The translations under genes were made by a program, and so were the position numbers. A stretch of DNA of 64,000 nt from NCBI GenBank assembly GCA_023374025.1, contig SIJG01000016.1:949844-1013843 (forward strand), read 5' to 3'. Positions 1-11,107 of this stretch are shown here, piece after piece. This DNA comes from Heterodera schachtii (Eukaryota > Nematoda > Chromadorea > Rhabditida > Heteroderidae). Within the stretch, counting starts at the first letter, position 1. The number at the start of each line of letters is the position of its first letter. Under the pieces are notes generated by a model, which made no database searches, was not told the DNA's origin, and worked only from the letters and a program-made list of their open reading frames with translations.

Positions 1-544
1 CGAAGGCGACAATTCTGCAAAATTCTAAGGGCCCTTTTTTGATCAACAGTCCCATCGAAATGTCATGTTATTTGAAACTCTTTCCGATGGAATCGATCGC
101 CAAACTGTCAAATCATTGAAGTTACAATTCTATTTATTAGTTTCATATTGCTTTTTTGCTCACCATAACACAAAAGAGGAGGACGGGTGGGGCTGCTGGA
201 ACATTTTAAGTGGTCGATGAAACCAATTAATGCTTTTGAAAATGGCAAAAGACGGGTGGAGGTGGGATCAATTAGCAGCAAATAATATCCATATATCAAG
301 CATTAAATGTAGATAGATCTGCTGGATGTATTAAAATATACATACACGGCAGGCAAAACACAATCTCATGAAGATCAGTTGCAAAAACCTGACACAATTT
401 CAAATTTCTCCCGCTGGCGGAACTTATTTATTGACACTGCCAAATTTAAAAAAAAAAATTCAAATTTGCCATTGCATATTTTTTTTGGTACTAAATTAGG
501 GATGCAATTTTTAGGTTTTTACCCATTTTTTCCTGAGCTCCCAG
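1..544. other. AT-rich intergenic sequence
   Basis: I see no supportable exon here. The frame open from 379 runs straight into the hAT-like element that starts at 545 and is not a gene. The last eight bases, 537-544 (GCTCCCAG), are the left copy of that element's target-site duplication. Confidence 0.5.
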
Positions 545-1265
545 CAGGGGTGTTATTTTACCTGGTAAACCCGGCATTTGCCGGGTTTTTGGGGTCCGTG
601 CCGGGTTTTTGCCGGGTTTTTGAAATTGCCGGGTTTTTGCCGGGTTTTGGTTTTTTTTGCCGGGTTTCCTGTTCTATAATTTTTGAGTCTGAGCCAACAT
701 CCGAAAAAGTTCGGAAGGCGTATAGGCATTTTTGTGGGGCGTCAACTGATGAAATGAATGATTTGTTTGCTGAGATCGCTGAGTTGAAACAGACACTGAA
801 GGAGCTCGAGGGCGACCGGTTCAATAGGAAAAACGTGGATAAAAAATGGGCGGCTATTTTCAAAAATCCTAATTTTGTCTTGCTCAAATCACTAGTCTCT
901 GCAATTCTATCAATTTTCCCTTCCAATGCCTTTTGTGATCTGTCTTTTCTGTTCTCAAGAACATCAAAACGGACGAGAGGAATAGTATTGGCATACCCTT
1001 GTTGAATTCTTATTTCAATCAAATTCAATTCAAAAATTTCGTGCCTAAATGCTCACAATTATTTTCTTTCATTGCCAAACTTGCTCAAACAGATGAAAAG
1101 TGGTGATAAATATATTGTTTAAAGTTTTTGACATTTTTTACAGTGAACAATTGACCTAAAAAAAATTGCCGGGTTTTTGCCGGGTTTTTGAAAATTTTTG
1201 CCGGGTTTTTGCCGGGTATTTCAACTGGTTTGCCGGGTTTTTAGCTTTTGGCGATAACACCCCTG
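545..1265. mobile_element. Non-autonomous hAT-like DNA transposon
   Basis: The element is 721 bp. It begins CAGGGGTGTTAT and ends ATAACACCCCTG, a perfect 12-bp terminal inverted repeat of the hAT type. It is flanked on both sides by the same 8-bp word GCTCCCAG (537-544 and 1266-1273), the target duplication length of hAT transposases. Next to each end lie clusters of CCGGGTTTTTG units (about 570-665 and 1168-1245), placed like the subterminal transposase-binding repeats of hAT elements. The interior has no recognisable transposase. A short stretch in frame with the ORF from 379 could form a coiled coil, but nothing else supports coding. I infer a deletion derivative mobilised in trans. Confidence 0.9.
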
Positions 1266-2070
1266 GCTCCCAGTGACCTGAAAAGCGCAAAAACATTGTT
1301 TTTTTCGTTGTTGTTAAGCTACTTTTCGAGTTTTTATACATACTCCTAAGAACCAATCCAAAAATTTCTTAAAATACACACATAATAAATGAGAAATTTT
1401 CTCAAAAATTTGTCTCCAAATCCTGTATTTGCCAAATTTGTGTGGTCTTTTTCAAATTAAAAATCCTCTATACTAGCATGAGTTTATCAAGTGCACAAAC
1501 TGCTAAAATTGTTGTTATTTAAATGCGAATGTGCAAGTTTGGTTATTCTTATTGTTCATTCCGTTGATTGGGATTGAGTTACTGACGCATTAAATGGTTT
1601 AATTCGATTGATTAGCGCGTATTCAAAGCGACAAACATTCGATTCTATCAAAGATGACGCTGATAAGAAGAACAAACATAAACAGCACATAGAAAAAGTA
1701 ATTAATAACTAATAAAAGGGACAAAATGGAAGAGGAAAAAAATGCTAATGGAGCGGTGGGAGGAAACGGTAACGGAGCAATTTTGTCGATTGCCGGGTTT
1801 AGTAAAGCTTGGGTTAGGTAGGATCCATGCTTTCAACCGGGTCCGAGTGCCAGGTCGAAAAATTCGCCCACATCCATACTTTTTTCACTCCGGCTCACCA
1901 CGAGAAATTGAGGATGGTGGGCATTGATTGGATGCGTAAATACATAGGGTAACTTTTTGAAAATTCTGCCAGATATCTTTATATATTTGTCCATGATGAC
2001 AAATTGAGTATTGAGTTTAGTGTTGGGATTTTTTGGCCCGGCAACATATACATAATGATAAATTCATTCT

Positions 2071-2087
2071 GGGGGGGGGGGGGGGGG
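2071..2087. repeat. Poly-G homopolymer
   Basis: A run of 17 G. It is one of many such runs in the window (see findings). Confidence 0.95.
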
Positions 2088-2403
2088 TTGTTTCGCATTT
2101 TTAACTAAAAAGCGTAGGCGAAAAACGAAAAGCAAATTCCGACCCATCCCTGAAAATGAATGTACTTATAATTTTATATTGGTTATGGATGTAAAGAAAA
2201 ACAAACCAAAAAAATCACATCCACCACCATTTGGAATTCGTTATGCAAAAGAAGCAAATGATCTGTTGGAGAGATAGAAAGGAGGAGGGGAAGGGAGGGA
2301 TGTCCTTTCTCAGCGGTGTCCAAACATCTGTTTTATTTTTTAATTGTCCCACAAAATAAATCTGTTTTAGAAAATTTAAGGGCTCATTGGGTTAGGACGG
2401 AAG

Positions 2404-2471
2404 AGAGAGAGAGAGAGAGAGAAACGAAAATTGAGAGAGAAAGAAGGAGAGAGAAAGAGAGAGAGAGGGAG
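2404..2471. repeat. GA microsatellite
   Basis: Nearly uninterrupted GA dinucleotides with a few AAA or GGA interruptions. ORFs crossing it encode only Arg/Glu-rich low complexity and are not genes. Confidence 0.9.
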
Positions 2472-3185
2472 GAGAGATATTCATTCCCCCGTTGCTAATA
2501 GCACGACAGACAAACATACTCAGAAGAACGACAATTTAGGAAGCGAATTTGATGGGCTGCGGTTGGGACGCGCGAAATTTTGTGACGGGGGAAGGAGAAG
2601 GAAGAGGAGGAGGAAGAGGAGGAGGAGGGGATGTGTGAAGTGAAGTTGGAAATTAATTGGAATTGTTAACTCGTTTTGGGGAGAGGGAAGAGGGAGGCAG
2701 TGCGCGGAGGAGAGAGTTGAGTAAAAGTAGCAAAAGAAGGGGGGGAGGGGCAACGAATATTTTGATGGGATTTGGCGAGGACAAAAAGACAGTGACAAAT
2801 TTATGAGGAATGGCCATAGTTGGCTAATGACAGAGATTGACGACTGATTGATGGTTTGGCTTTGACCTTTTTATGTGATCGGGTTTTTGTTCATTTGTGC
2901 GTGGATGGACTCCACAAATACGCATTGTGATCTGATCTGATCAGCGGTGTCAGCTTAGATGATTTGTCATGCGTTGACAAAAAGCGTCGGTCTCTTCAGC
3001 AGAAAATCAATTTATGATCGAATTCGCTTTTCCTTTTCAATGCCAATTCATGAATATTATGCACAAGTCTTTGAGCATTATCAACAGCCAAAGAAGTGAC
3101 TGACAACAAACATTTGGAAATATTTGGCGATTGAATTTGTCGCTGGTGCGGTCGATCATTCACTGCCGTCGCTATCATCCCAAAA

Positions 3186-3206
3186 GGGGGGGGGGGGGGG
3201 GGGGGG
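3186..3206. repeat. Poly-G homopolymer
   Basis: A run of 21 G, among the longest homopolymers in the window and a potential quadruplex former. Confidence 0.95.
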
Positions 3207-5084
3207 TCCGTCGTCTGTGGCGATGAATATTCTTCCCCTCATCACAGCCCAATCTGTCGACTCAATAATCATTCATTGTTTGCCTCCCTTTTACACATTT
3301 CCCCATTCATTCGTCCGTCCTTTTTACCCACCGACCATTTTTTGGTGATCCCATCCAAAAATGAGAATGAATAATCATTGAAAGAGGATGAATGGGTCAG
3401 GGATATAACTTGGCTATTGTAGAAAAAAAGCCGAGAAAAGCGAAGGACTGCTGCTGGGGAGAAGGGATAAAATGCGGCAAAAGATGAAAGTGGGGGGGGG
3501 GGGGGGAGGGAGAGAGATAATGGCGAAAATGGGGGGAGGGGCGAAGGACGACGGAAGGAAGGCAATGCCCAGCAAACAATCGGCAGATTGGACTTCTCAA
3601 ACACACGTAAAGCATTTCCAAGGCATCGTTTGTTGTTATGCAAATACATAACGGCGCATTTGTTTCGCGGTTTAAAATGCGATTTTCGAGAGGGGGGGGG
3701 GGACAATTCTCATGCTTTTCTCTTCTCTTCTCTTCCCATCACTTTCCATGAGTGTTTGTTGTTTTTGTTGTCCCACTCATTCGTCGATGACTCAACAAAC
3801 GCAGCCCTAAAAGCATTGGCCTCATTTGGGATTTGAAGTGTCACATAATAATAACCAATTTCAAAGGGCGGAAAAAAAGGCTTTAAATATCCACAAACAA
3901 ATGGGTGCCAATGCGAATTCATTCATTCGCCGGGAAGCCTTTTGAATGAATTATTTTTATTTTATTCATGGAAAACTGTTATAATAAGAGAGGCAGAAGA
4001 GATATGGCTAACAAATAAGCACGAAACAGTCGAAATAAAATTACATTGATAAAATCTTTGAAGGAGAGGAAAACGGCGGTGCCAAAGCTGCGGCCAAGAA
4101 AATTTTGAAAATTTATCTGATCTAATTAGCGAATTCTGCATAAAAATTGTAATTTTTTGATGGTTTTAAAACCAAAAATTGATAATTTAATCTTTTAGTA
4201 AACGACGTGAAACAATTTTAAAATGAATGCATTTAGTTTTTTGTTTTTTTAATCAAACGCTGCCGGAAATATCTTGGTCTTTCCTTGCATCTGCTGGCGA
4301 GTTGTGACAGAGTTTTGTTACAAATTATGTTTTGGTGCCCTTAACGACAAATGCCATCACAATGCTCATTTATCTGCTGTCAGATTTTGAAGGACTTCGA
4401 CTTGGTCCCAATGGCAGCAGTCCGCTGGAGCTGATTCTCAAAACCAAAAGTCAAACAATGTTTAAAAAACAGAAAACCACTAATCAATTGTACACCAATT
4501 TATTGAACAAAAAATTTAAATGATTTCATTTAATTGCGTGGTTAGAGATTTGGGACCATGGTTTTGAACTGGTTCAGATTCCGGGATTGAACGGATTTTT
4601 TTTTAATGAAAAAATGCAATTTTTATTTTTCTATTAGATACACAAATATTACATAAAAGCAGGTGTTTTTGTGTATTAAACCCTTTCAAAGCGCCGAAAT
4701 GACCTGCTAATAATTAATATTATATACAAATTATTATTTTAATTGTTTAAATAAGTGTGCTTTTTCTGCGCCGGTTGCTCATCTGCTGCTTCTGTTTGCG
4801 ATGGTTTTGATGACCTAAAATAGCGCACTTGTCCGAAGCGCGCGAATGTCCGACACTTTTGGATTTCGCCGAATGATCCGTCCGCCGAAATCGCCACAAA
4901 ATCCATCGCGCACATTCACAGCATTTTCACTTCTGTTTTCAGGAAAAATCGGTCACCCAAATCAAAAGAAAAGAAAGAAAATCCCCATTTATTCTGTTCA
5001 TTATTATGAAAGCGAATCCATTAAATGACAAAATAAATAATTTAATATATTTAATTATTTTTTTGCAAAATATTCAATTCCAAA

Positions 5085-6638
5085 ATGAAAATGCTTTCGA
5101 CATTAATTTCCGCAATTTTTGTCGCTTTGTTGGCCAATCAACGGAATGTTTTTGGCATTGGGGAAAACCCGGTAAAATAAATACAATTTTATGCTGTGCA
5201 TGGGTAATTTGTGTCATACAATTAAGATGGATTTTCACAATATTGCGGAGATTTTCACGGGCATTGGCCAAATGATTCAGCACCCGGCGGAGACTGTGGA
5301 AGTGCCCTCTTCGCTGATAATGGGCAAATGGTCCTCCCGAATTTGACCGATTAAAACTCAAAAAACTCAAAAAATTCAAAATTGTCTAATTTTTAATTAT
5401 GAGAGGATATTCGCATTTATTTTTCGTTTTGTAGAGAGAAAAATAAATTAAAATTAACTTAAATTTATCAATTTGCTTTTAAATTTTCAACAAATCATTC
5501 CATTTGGTTTTGCATTTCCTGGTTTTTTATGTTCTCATTTTTAGGTTCCAAGTGTATAAAGCCGCAGTGAATTTTGACATTCAGCGAACCCAAATGTACT
5601 GTGCCGTCAGTTACTGTAAGTTTCATTTTCGCCATAATGTGAAAAAGAAGGCTTTCATTGATTTAATTTTGATTCATTATTTTAATTTAATTTAAATTTT
5701 GTTTAGTCAAACCAAACAGTGTAATGGGCGAAGACGGCTTCTCAATGGAAGTGAAATAATTCGCTAAATTTGCATTTTTTTAAATTGTTTTTCCTTTCTC
5801 CACTGAAGGAGTCGTACCGCACGGTGACCAAACACGGGCCAATCGAAACCTTCAAAAGGGACCTGAACAAAGTTGGCACTGGCAAATTTTGGATGTACAC
5901 GGAGGAATATTTCTACCCAAGGCAATGTAAGAAAATTCAATTGTTTTTTAAATTTAAAATTTAATTAATTTTAATGAATATCAATTCGTTTAGTTTACAT
6001 TATCAAAGTTGGGCCTTCCTTCGACAACGAAACATCGGTGGAAGAAGCAAACATTCAGTATATGGTGGTCACAGGTCGGGCACAGCCTTTATAATTAATC
6101 TAACTAATCAGCCAATCAATTAATTAATTGTTTCTATTTTCAGATGCTGGGAAATTGTCTTTGACTGTTTACGCGAGGGACCCAATGCTTTTCTTTCAGG
6201 TCAAAATGAAAAAAGGGAGAAACAAACACAGAATTCGAATTCATAAATGATTCCAGAAATATAACAAAGAATGTGTGGACTTCTTAAAAGGTAATTAATC
6301 GTTTTATTTCTATTTTAATTCAATTAAATTTGAAATTGTTTAGAGCAAGGCTTTGGCGGGAAACTCTTTTGGAATTCGCCGAAACCAATTTACCAGGGCA
6401 ACGACTGCGAATGGCCCTCGGAGAAGGAAGTGTTTGCAAGAAGGCAAGCAATCAGAAAAATTCAAAATGAAAGTTGAAATTGAAATTGAAATCCAGGGTA
6501 CTCAAAAACTACGAGCAAAACAAAAAGGCACAAATGGCAACGGCTGCCAATGCCACCGAATCGCCGGCACAAACATTTGCGGAAATGGTCAAAAACCCAT
6601 CGATGGCACTGCAAAAATTGATGCAAAATTACCAGTGA
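5085..6638 (+). CDS. Secreted lipocalin-like protein (10 exons)
   Basis: Exons 5085-5171, 5227-5330, 5545-5615, 5707-5750, 5809-5926, 5994-6074, 6144-6199, 6257-6290, 6344-6443 and 6497-6638 join in frame to 278 residues. The N-terminus (MKMLSTLISAIFVALLA) is a signal peptide. Around residues 60-70 the sequence MGKWFQVYKAAVNFD contains the lipocalin GxW motif at the start of the first beta strand. Later strands include FWMYTEEYFYPRQ and YIIKVGPSFDNETS, so a small-hydrophobic-ligand carrier secreted from the cell is the likely role. The ligand cannot be told from sequence. The tail after about residue 235 is Ala/Gln/Asn-rich. The last intron (6444-6496) begins GC instead of GT; the conserved reading requires it. 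Other introns use GT, several with weak donors (GTCCTC, GTCGGG). A polyadenylation signal follows at 6677. Confidence 0.85.
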
Positions 6639-6676
6639 AAAGCACAATTATTATGTACATATAATTTCAAAAAGAT

Positions 6677-6682
6677 AATAAA
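6677..6682 (+). promoter_or_regulatory. Polyadenylation signal of the lipocalin gene
   Basis: AATAAA lies 39 bases after the stop codon and fits a 3' end for the lipocalin transcript. Confidence 0.6.
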
Positions 6683-7815
6683 ATATGATTTATCCGATCG
6701 ATTCATTTGGATGCGATGTCCGCCAAGGAAAAATTGACGATTCGTCAAACAAGCAAAAAAACAAAAAACTACGATTCGAAAAATGCCAAAATAGGTTGGA
6801 GACCTTGGAACTTTGTCGGAAATTGAGCACCGTAGCAGCGCTGTTAAAAAATTGAAATTTTAATGTGTAAATTTTTTATGAAATGACAATTAAATGTTGA
6901 TTTTGAGTGTTCATTTCGACTTTGGTTGACTTCAACTGTAAAATTAAAAAAAAACAAATTTTTTGCATGAGCAAAAGGCGAAAAATTTTTCCTTACCAAG
7001 TATTTTAAATTATAATTATGGTTTGGCTCAGTTTTATATGCTCGAGAATATCGGCCAAAAAAGTTCCTGTCGAAATTAAGCATTGATGAAAAACCAGTAA
7101 AATTTTAATATATTTAATGCCCAAATTGTGGTTTAAGCTAAAACTCCAAATTTTATGCTTTCCCTGCCAATTTGGCTGAGCGGATGAAGCGTCAATCGGA
7201 AGAATTGTGGGCGAAAAATCGTACAAAAATAAACCCATTTTTATTTGTAATTTAATATTTCTTTTATTTTGCTCAAATTACAAGCTAAAATAAAATTAAT
7301 ATTATTATTTTAAAAAATTTATAAACGATCTTTGAACTACAAAACAAAGTTTCGCCAAATTTTTGTGTGATAAACAAAAACAAACATTAATAAATAGCAT
7401 TTATTGACAGCCGACGGCGGCGCCTGTCGGTCGGTCGGCCTATCGAACCGCGAGAAAATTGTGGGAAAAAGTGGGGGGGGGGGGGGGGGAAGCGCGGGGG
7501 GGGGGCGTGGGCCATTGGACAGACGGGGACGACACCGACAAAATCGGGGAAATGCTTAACGGTCCCCGCCTCGCCCGACCAATCCATCCGACGGGGAATG
7601 CATGTGAGCGGCGCCACGGGGGCTGTTATTTGTTTACAAATCAAAGGGGGGGGGGGGGCGCAGTCGGCGGGGCGTGGCTGGCCAATTTGCTTATTTTTGC
7701 TTATTTTTTGCCGCGATGTCTCTGCATAAAAGTGCGTCCGCCTCACCATTGCTTCTCACATTTCCATCATCGATTCTGAATTTAAGCTCTATTAATTCGC
7801 TTTAAAATATTAAAA
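6683..7815. other. Intergenic, GC-rich and G-tract-rich upstream of profilin
   Basis: No exon is supported on either strand. Positions 7383-7750 are unusually GC-rich and hold G runs near 7475-7489 and 7648-7658. A TATA-like CATAAAAG at 7725-7732 lies about 84 bases before the profilin start and may be core promoter sequence. Confidence 0.4.
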
Positions 7816-8500
7816 ATGGACGCCACCAAATGGCACACTTTTGTCAACCAAGTGGCCGGTGAATTTCCCATTTTCTGTAATTACCGAATTCGCCTTCACG
7901 GCAATGTTAAGCCACGGGCCCAATCACAAAGGCGGCGATTTGTGGCCAAGACGGAAATATTTGGGCCAAGTCTGACAATTTCAATGTGATTTCCCCGCCC
8001 CTTCCCTTTCAATATCTTTTGTTTTTTCAAAGTTGGACCCAATGGAAGCGAATGTGGCAGTGAGCGCCTTTAGAAATGTACAATCATTGGCCAATGGCCC
8101 GACTAATTACTTTTTTTTAGCCCGGCGCTTTGGCAAACCGTGGCTTAGCCTGCGAAGGAGTGACGTGAGTAATCACCTGCTTTTAATCACTTATGCCCAC
8201 CCTTTGCTTAGGTATCCAATTACGCAGCCCCCGTCCACGACCAACAACACTTGCCTCAGCGGTTCGATCCAACTCACTAATTGCCATAATTAGACAAATG
8301 TTCAGGAGAGATTGACGGACAGCACGGCGTTACGATCGCAAGAACGAACAGAGGTCATCACCACTTCCCGTTGTTTCGTTAATTACAAATGAAAGTGTTC
8401 AGCATTTCTCGTCGGAGTGACCGAAGGGACGGACACGGACATCGGCCGAGTGGAAACGGTTTCATTGGCCCAGCAATTGGCCACTCAGTACGGCTGGTGA
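7816..8500 (+). CDS. Profilin
   Basis: Seven short exons (7816-7858, 7912-7985, 8033-8077, 8121-8164, 8212-8261, 8306-8353, 8403-8500) join in frame to 133 residues, the usual profilin size. Family landmarks follow in order: an N-terminal W-x3-V-x-Q helix (MDATKWHTFVNQ), then GPITKAAICGQDGNIWAKS around residues 17-35. Next come a helix ending NPGALANRGLACEGVTY (about 54-70), HGVTIARTNRAFLVGV (about 91-106) and a C-terminal amphipathic helix ending QYGW. Profilin binds G-actin, poly-proline and phosphoinositides and controls filament assembly in the cytoplasm. The donor of exon 5 (GTTCGA) is weak, but it is the one that keeps the frame. The fold assignment is sound; the exon 5 boundaries are the least certain part. 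Confidence 0.8.
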
Positions 8501-8774
8501 ACAACGCACTGATGCGGATGAATATATAATTGTTCTGCACTGATGAGTATGGGCTATAATTGTTCTGACACTTTGCAATTATTTGTGTCATTTCTATTTT
8601 CTATGAAAATTAATTGGACAAATGCAATTTGTCCGCTAATTAATAAATACAAAAAAAGAAAATGCAATTTTTTGAGGTATGAGAGAAAGCAAAAAAATGA
8701 AATAAAATACAATGACAAAGGAATGAGAAAAAATAATTGGTGATCTCCGGCGGAGGAATGCTGCTTCCTTTTCA
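8501..8774. other. Short intergenic spacer between profilin and the Srt-like receptor
   Basis: Convergent 3' ends of the two genes. No exon is seen. Confidence 0.5.
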
Positions 8775-10142
8775 TCAGAATTTGACCAATTTTTTGGCCA
8801 TCGCGCGGCATTCGTTCCGAATTGTTCGGTTGACGAATAAATAAACGATTGGCGGAATGCCTAATAAAACAGTTAATTGTTGCCAAATGTGTTAATTACC
8901 GACCGAACATCAAATAGTTGAAGTAGAAGCCGACGACAATCAGCGATTTGCTCATCGGAAGGTGCTGCATTACAGTGTAAAGCACAAAAGTGGCCACATT
9001 TATGCCGTTAATTGCGGCCACTTGGACAAACACCTGCCAATCAGAGGGGGAAACACACTAATTAAATGCTGATAAATGATCGACTTACGATTTTTGCATA
9101 ATCACCGCCCGAAGAGCAATTTTTGTTTTTGTTTGTAATCTTTGAAAAAGGGGAAAATAATTTAAAAATTAATTTAAAAATGTTTTCACCTTTTTGAAAA
9201 GCGAATGGGTCGACACAACAATTGTGGTCGGTTGCTTCTGTTGAATATTCTTTTTCATTTCTTGTTTCCGCAAAAAGAACACAACAAAAAGTAGATAAAT
9301 CGCGGGGAATCCGAAGGACAAAAAGGCGTCGTAATAAACAGCGAATGGGCTAATGTACTAACAGGGATTTAATTAATTAGATAATTAGTTAATTATGGGC
9401 AATTACGTCTTTTAGGTCAACCGCCACAGAAGCGTAGTCCTGGTAAGGGTTCATGAACCAATTGCCATAGGTTGGTGAAAATAGGGCCGGTTTAACCATG
9501 CAAAAATAATAAAGGCCAAGTGCGGACGATGCCATTGTCCATCGCCAAGCACGGCCATCTGAAAACAAATGGCAATCAAAAGCCATTTTTTTGGTAATTT
9601 ACCTGCAAATAAAACTTTGCCAAGTCTTGGAGAAATTGTTTCTATGAGTCGGTCCAATGCCAAGAAAAAATTGGCACTCGTCTGAGCGGCAAAAAGGGCT
9701 AACAAATAAACCAGAGATTGGAATTTGAATTGGATAAAATTGGTAGGATTTTGCACCTGCGCCGAACGAAGCGATGACAAAATTAAACGGCGGATTAGCA
9801 CAGAACACAACGCCAAACAGACTGTAAATGCCGGAGACGAGCCCCTGGATGGGCAGCATCAGAATGTCGGTGAGGCCGATGAAGAAGAGGAACTGGTAGC
9901 AAGAATGTTGACGATGCTTCCAAATTGCAATGAGACAGGGCAAATAGAGGAACTGAGAGAAAAAGGGCACTTGGACAGAATGCCAAGAAAGCAATGCCAA
10001 CTTCGAAAAGGAAGAACAGGAAAAGCATCACTGTGCCGTTGGCCATTTGCCTCCGCTCGCCCAACGGCACTTCGTCGACGCGCACTTCGCTGCAATTGTA
10101 CAGCTTCACCCATTGGTCGAACCGGAACAAAAGCAACTCCAT
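8775..10142 (-). CDS. Serpentine chemoreceptor, Srt-like
   Basis: Eight exons on the minus strand (10142-10002, 9952-9757, 9698-9603, 9558-9407, 9357-9190, 9139-9089, 9033-8904, 8860-8775) join in frame to 339 residues, the usual length for Srt receptors. Seven hydrophobic segments are visible. Srt-like landmarks are the N-terminal W-x4-YNCS, FLYLPCLIAIWKH before TM1-2, and SCYQFLFFIGLTDIL in TM2. Also present are LALDRLIE after TM3 and a final exon reading GIPPIVYLFVNRTIR. These receptors act as G-protein-coupled odorant or contact chemosensors on ciliated sensory endings. Exon 7 must use a GTCGGT donor rather than the stronger GTAATT three bases away, because only the former keeps the conserved GIPP frame. 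The ligand is unknown. Confidence 0.8.
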
Positions 10143-11107
10143 TTGTGGCGAAATATGTACTTAATTCTTATTCACAGAATTTAAAATATATTTTAATTTT
10201 TACAAATTAACAAATTAATGCCAATTCATTGAAACGGCCTTTTGTTTTTATACACAGATTTTTCATTATTATGCTTTTTAATTGTCTTTTGGTGCAATTG
10301 GTCTCAAATTTATAGTCATTCTTTTGTTAATGGCAAAACATTGGGATGAATCACACAATAACCCATTTAAAAGTCGGACGGATACGGTAATCATTGCATG
10401 GCAATTTGCTAATTGTTTCATTAATATTTGTTTTGCATGAATGACTCTCATGGATAAAATCATATAAAAGTTTTGGCAAAAATAAAAAAACAAAATGAAA
10501 GTAAATGAGAATTTATTTTAAAAAACTATTAGATAAAATGGTTATATGTACAAAGGCTAATTTTCTTTTAAATAAATGAACAAAACCCTTTTGTGTTCAC
10601 TTCACTCTAAAATGCTTATTAAATTATTTCACCTGATGGGCAAGAACCACTAATTAAGTTAACACCAAACTACTCTATAGAAAAGACGAAATCTGTTATT
10701 GAATCTAGAAACGTAAAATAATTACTTAACAAATGCGCGGTTATTTGGCGCTCATTAGGGGCATAAGCATAAGCATCAACGTTATACACTTAATAGCATT
10801 CAGTTAATTAATCCGAAAATAGAGATGGTAATGCCTTGTTAGAGATGCTTATGATTAAAACATCACCTGTCAAAATTATTTGAAAAGAATTTCAAACTGA
10901 TTATTGGTCAATGAAAATTAAAATGATTGTTCATATTAAAATGTTTCAAACAATTAAGAAAAAGCTGACTTGGGGGGGGGGGGGGGGTTAAAGGCTTAAA
11001 ACGAGGATGGGGAATGTGGGAGGGGGGGGGGGGTGTTCAGTCCGTTCGGTCCGTCCCCCCCCCCCCCCCCCCCCTCGGCTTCGTTCGTCCGTTCTGTCGC
11101 CCTTTTT
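10143..11107. other. Intergenic with G/C homopolymers
   Basis: AT-rich upstream sequence of the receptor, then poly-G runs near 10973-10987 and 11022-11032 and a run of 20 C at 11055-11074. No gene is supported. Confidence 0.5.
11055..11074. repeat. Poly-C homopolymer
   Basis: A run of 20 C, 33 bases beyond the stop codon of the EcKinase-like gene. Confidence 0.95.

Larger units (their letters stand above)
1274..5084. other. Gene-poor region with simple repeats
   Basis: I could not assemble a convincing gene. One possible first exon starts with ATG at 1726 and runs to a GTAGGA donor-like site near 1823, but I found no partner exon. Positions 1912-1935 resemble the start of the small gene at 38650. 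The rest holds poly-G runs (2071-2087, 3186-3206, about 3491-3506), a GA tract and GGA-rich sequence at 2580-2760. A minus-strand open stretch near 4750-4930 is unsupported. Confidence 0.4.

Noticed and set aside
379..1005. 208-residue + strand ORF with a coiled-coil-like stretch
   Set aside because: It runs across the left end and target duplication of the hAT-like element, so it cannot be one native gene.
7459..7779. Gly/Arg-rich ORFs on both strands near 7.4-7.8 kb
   Set aside because: They are produced by poly-G runs and GC-rich upstream sequence of the profilin gene. No splice or domain evidence.
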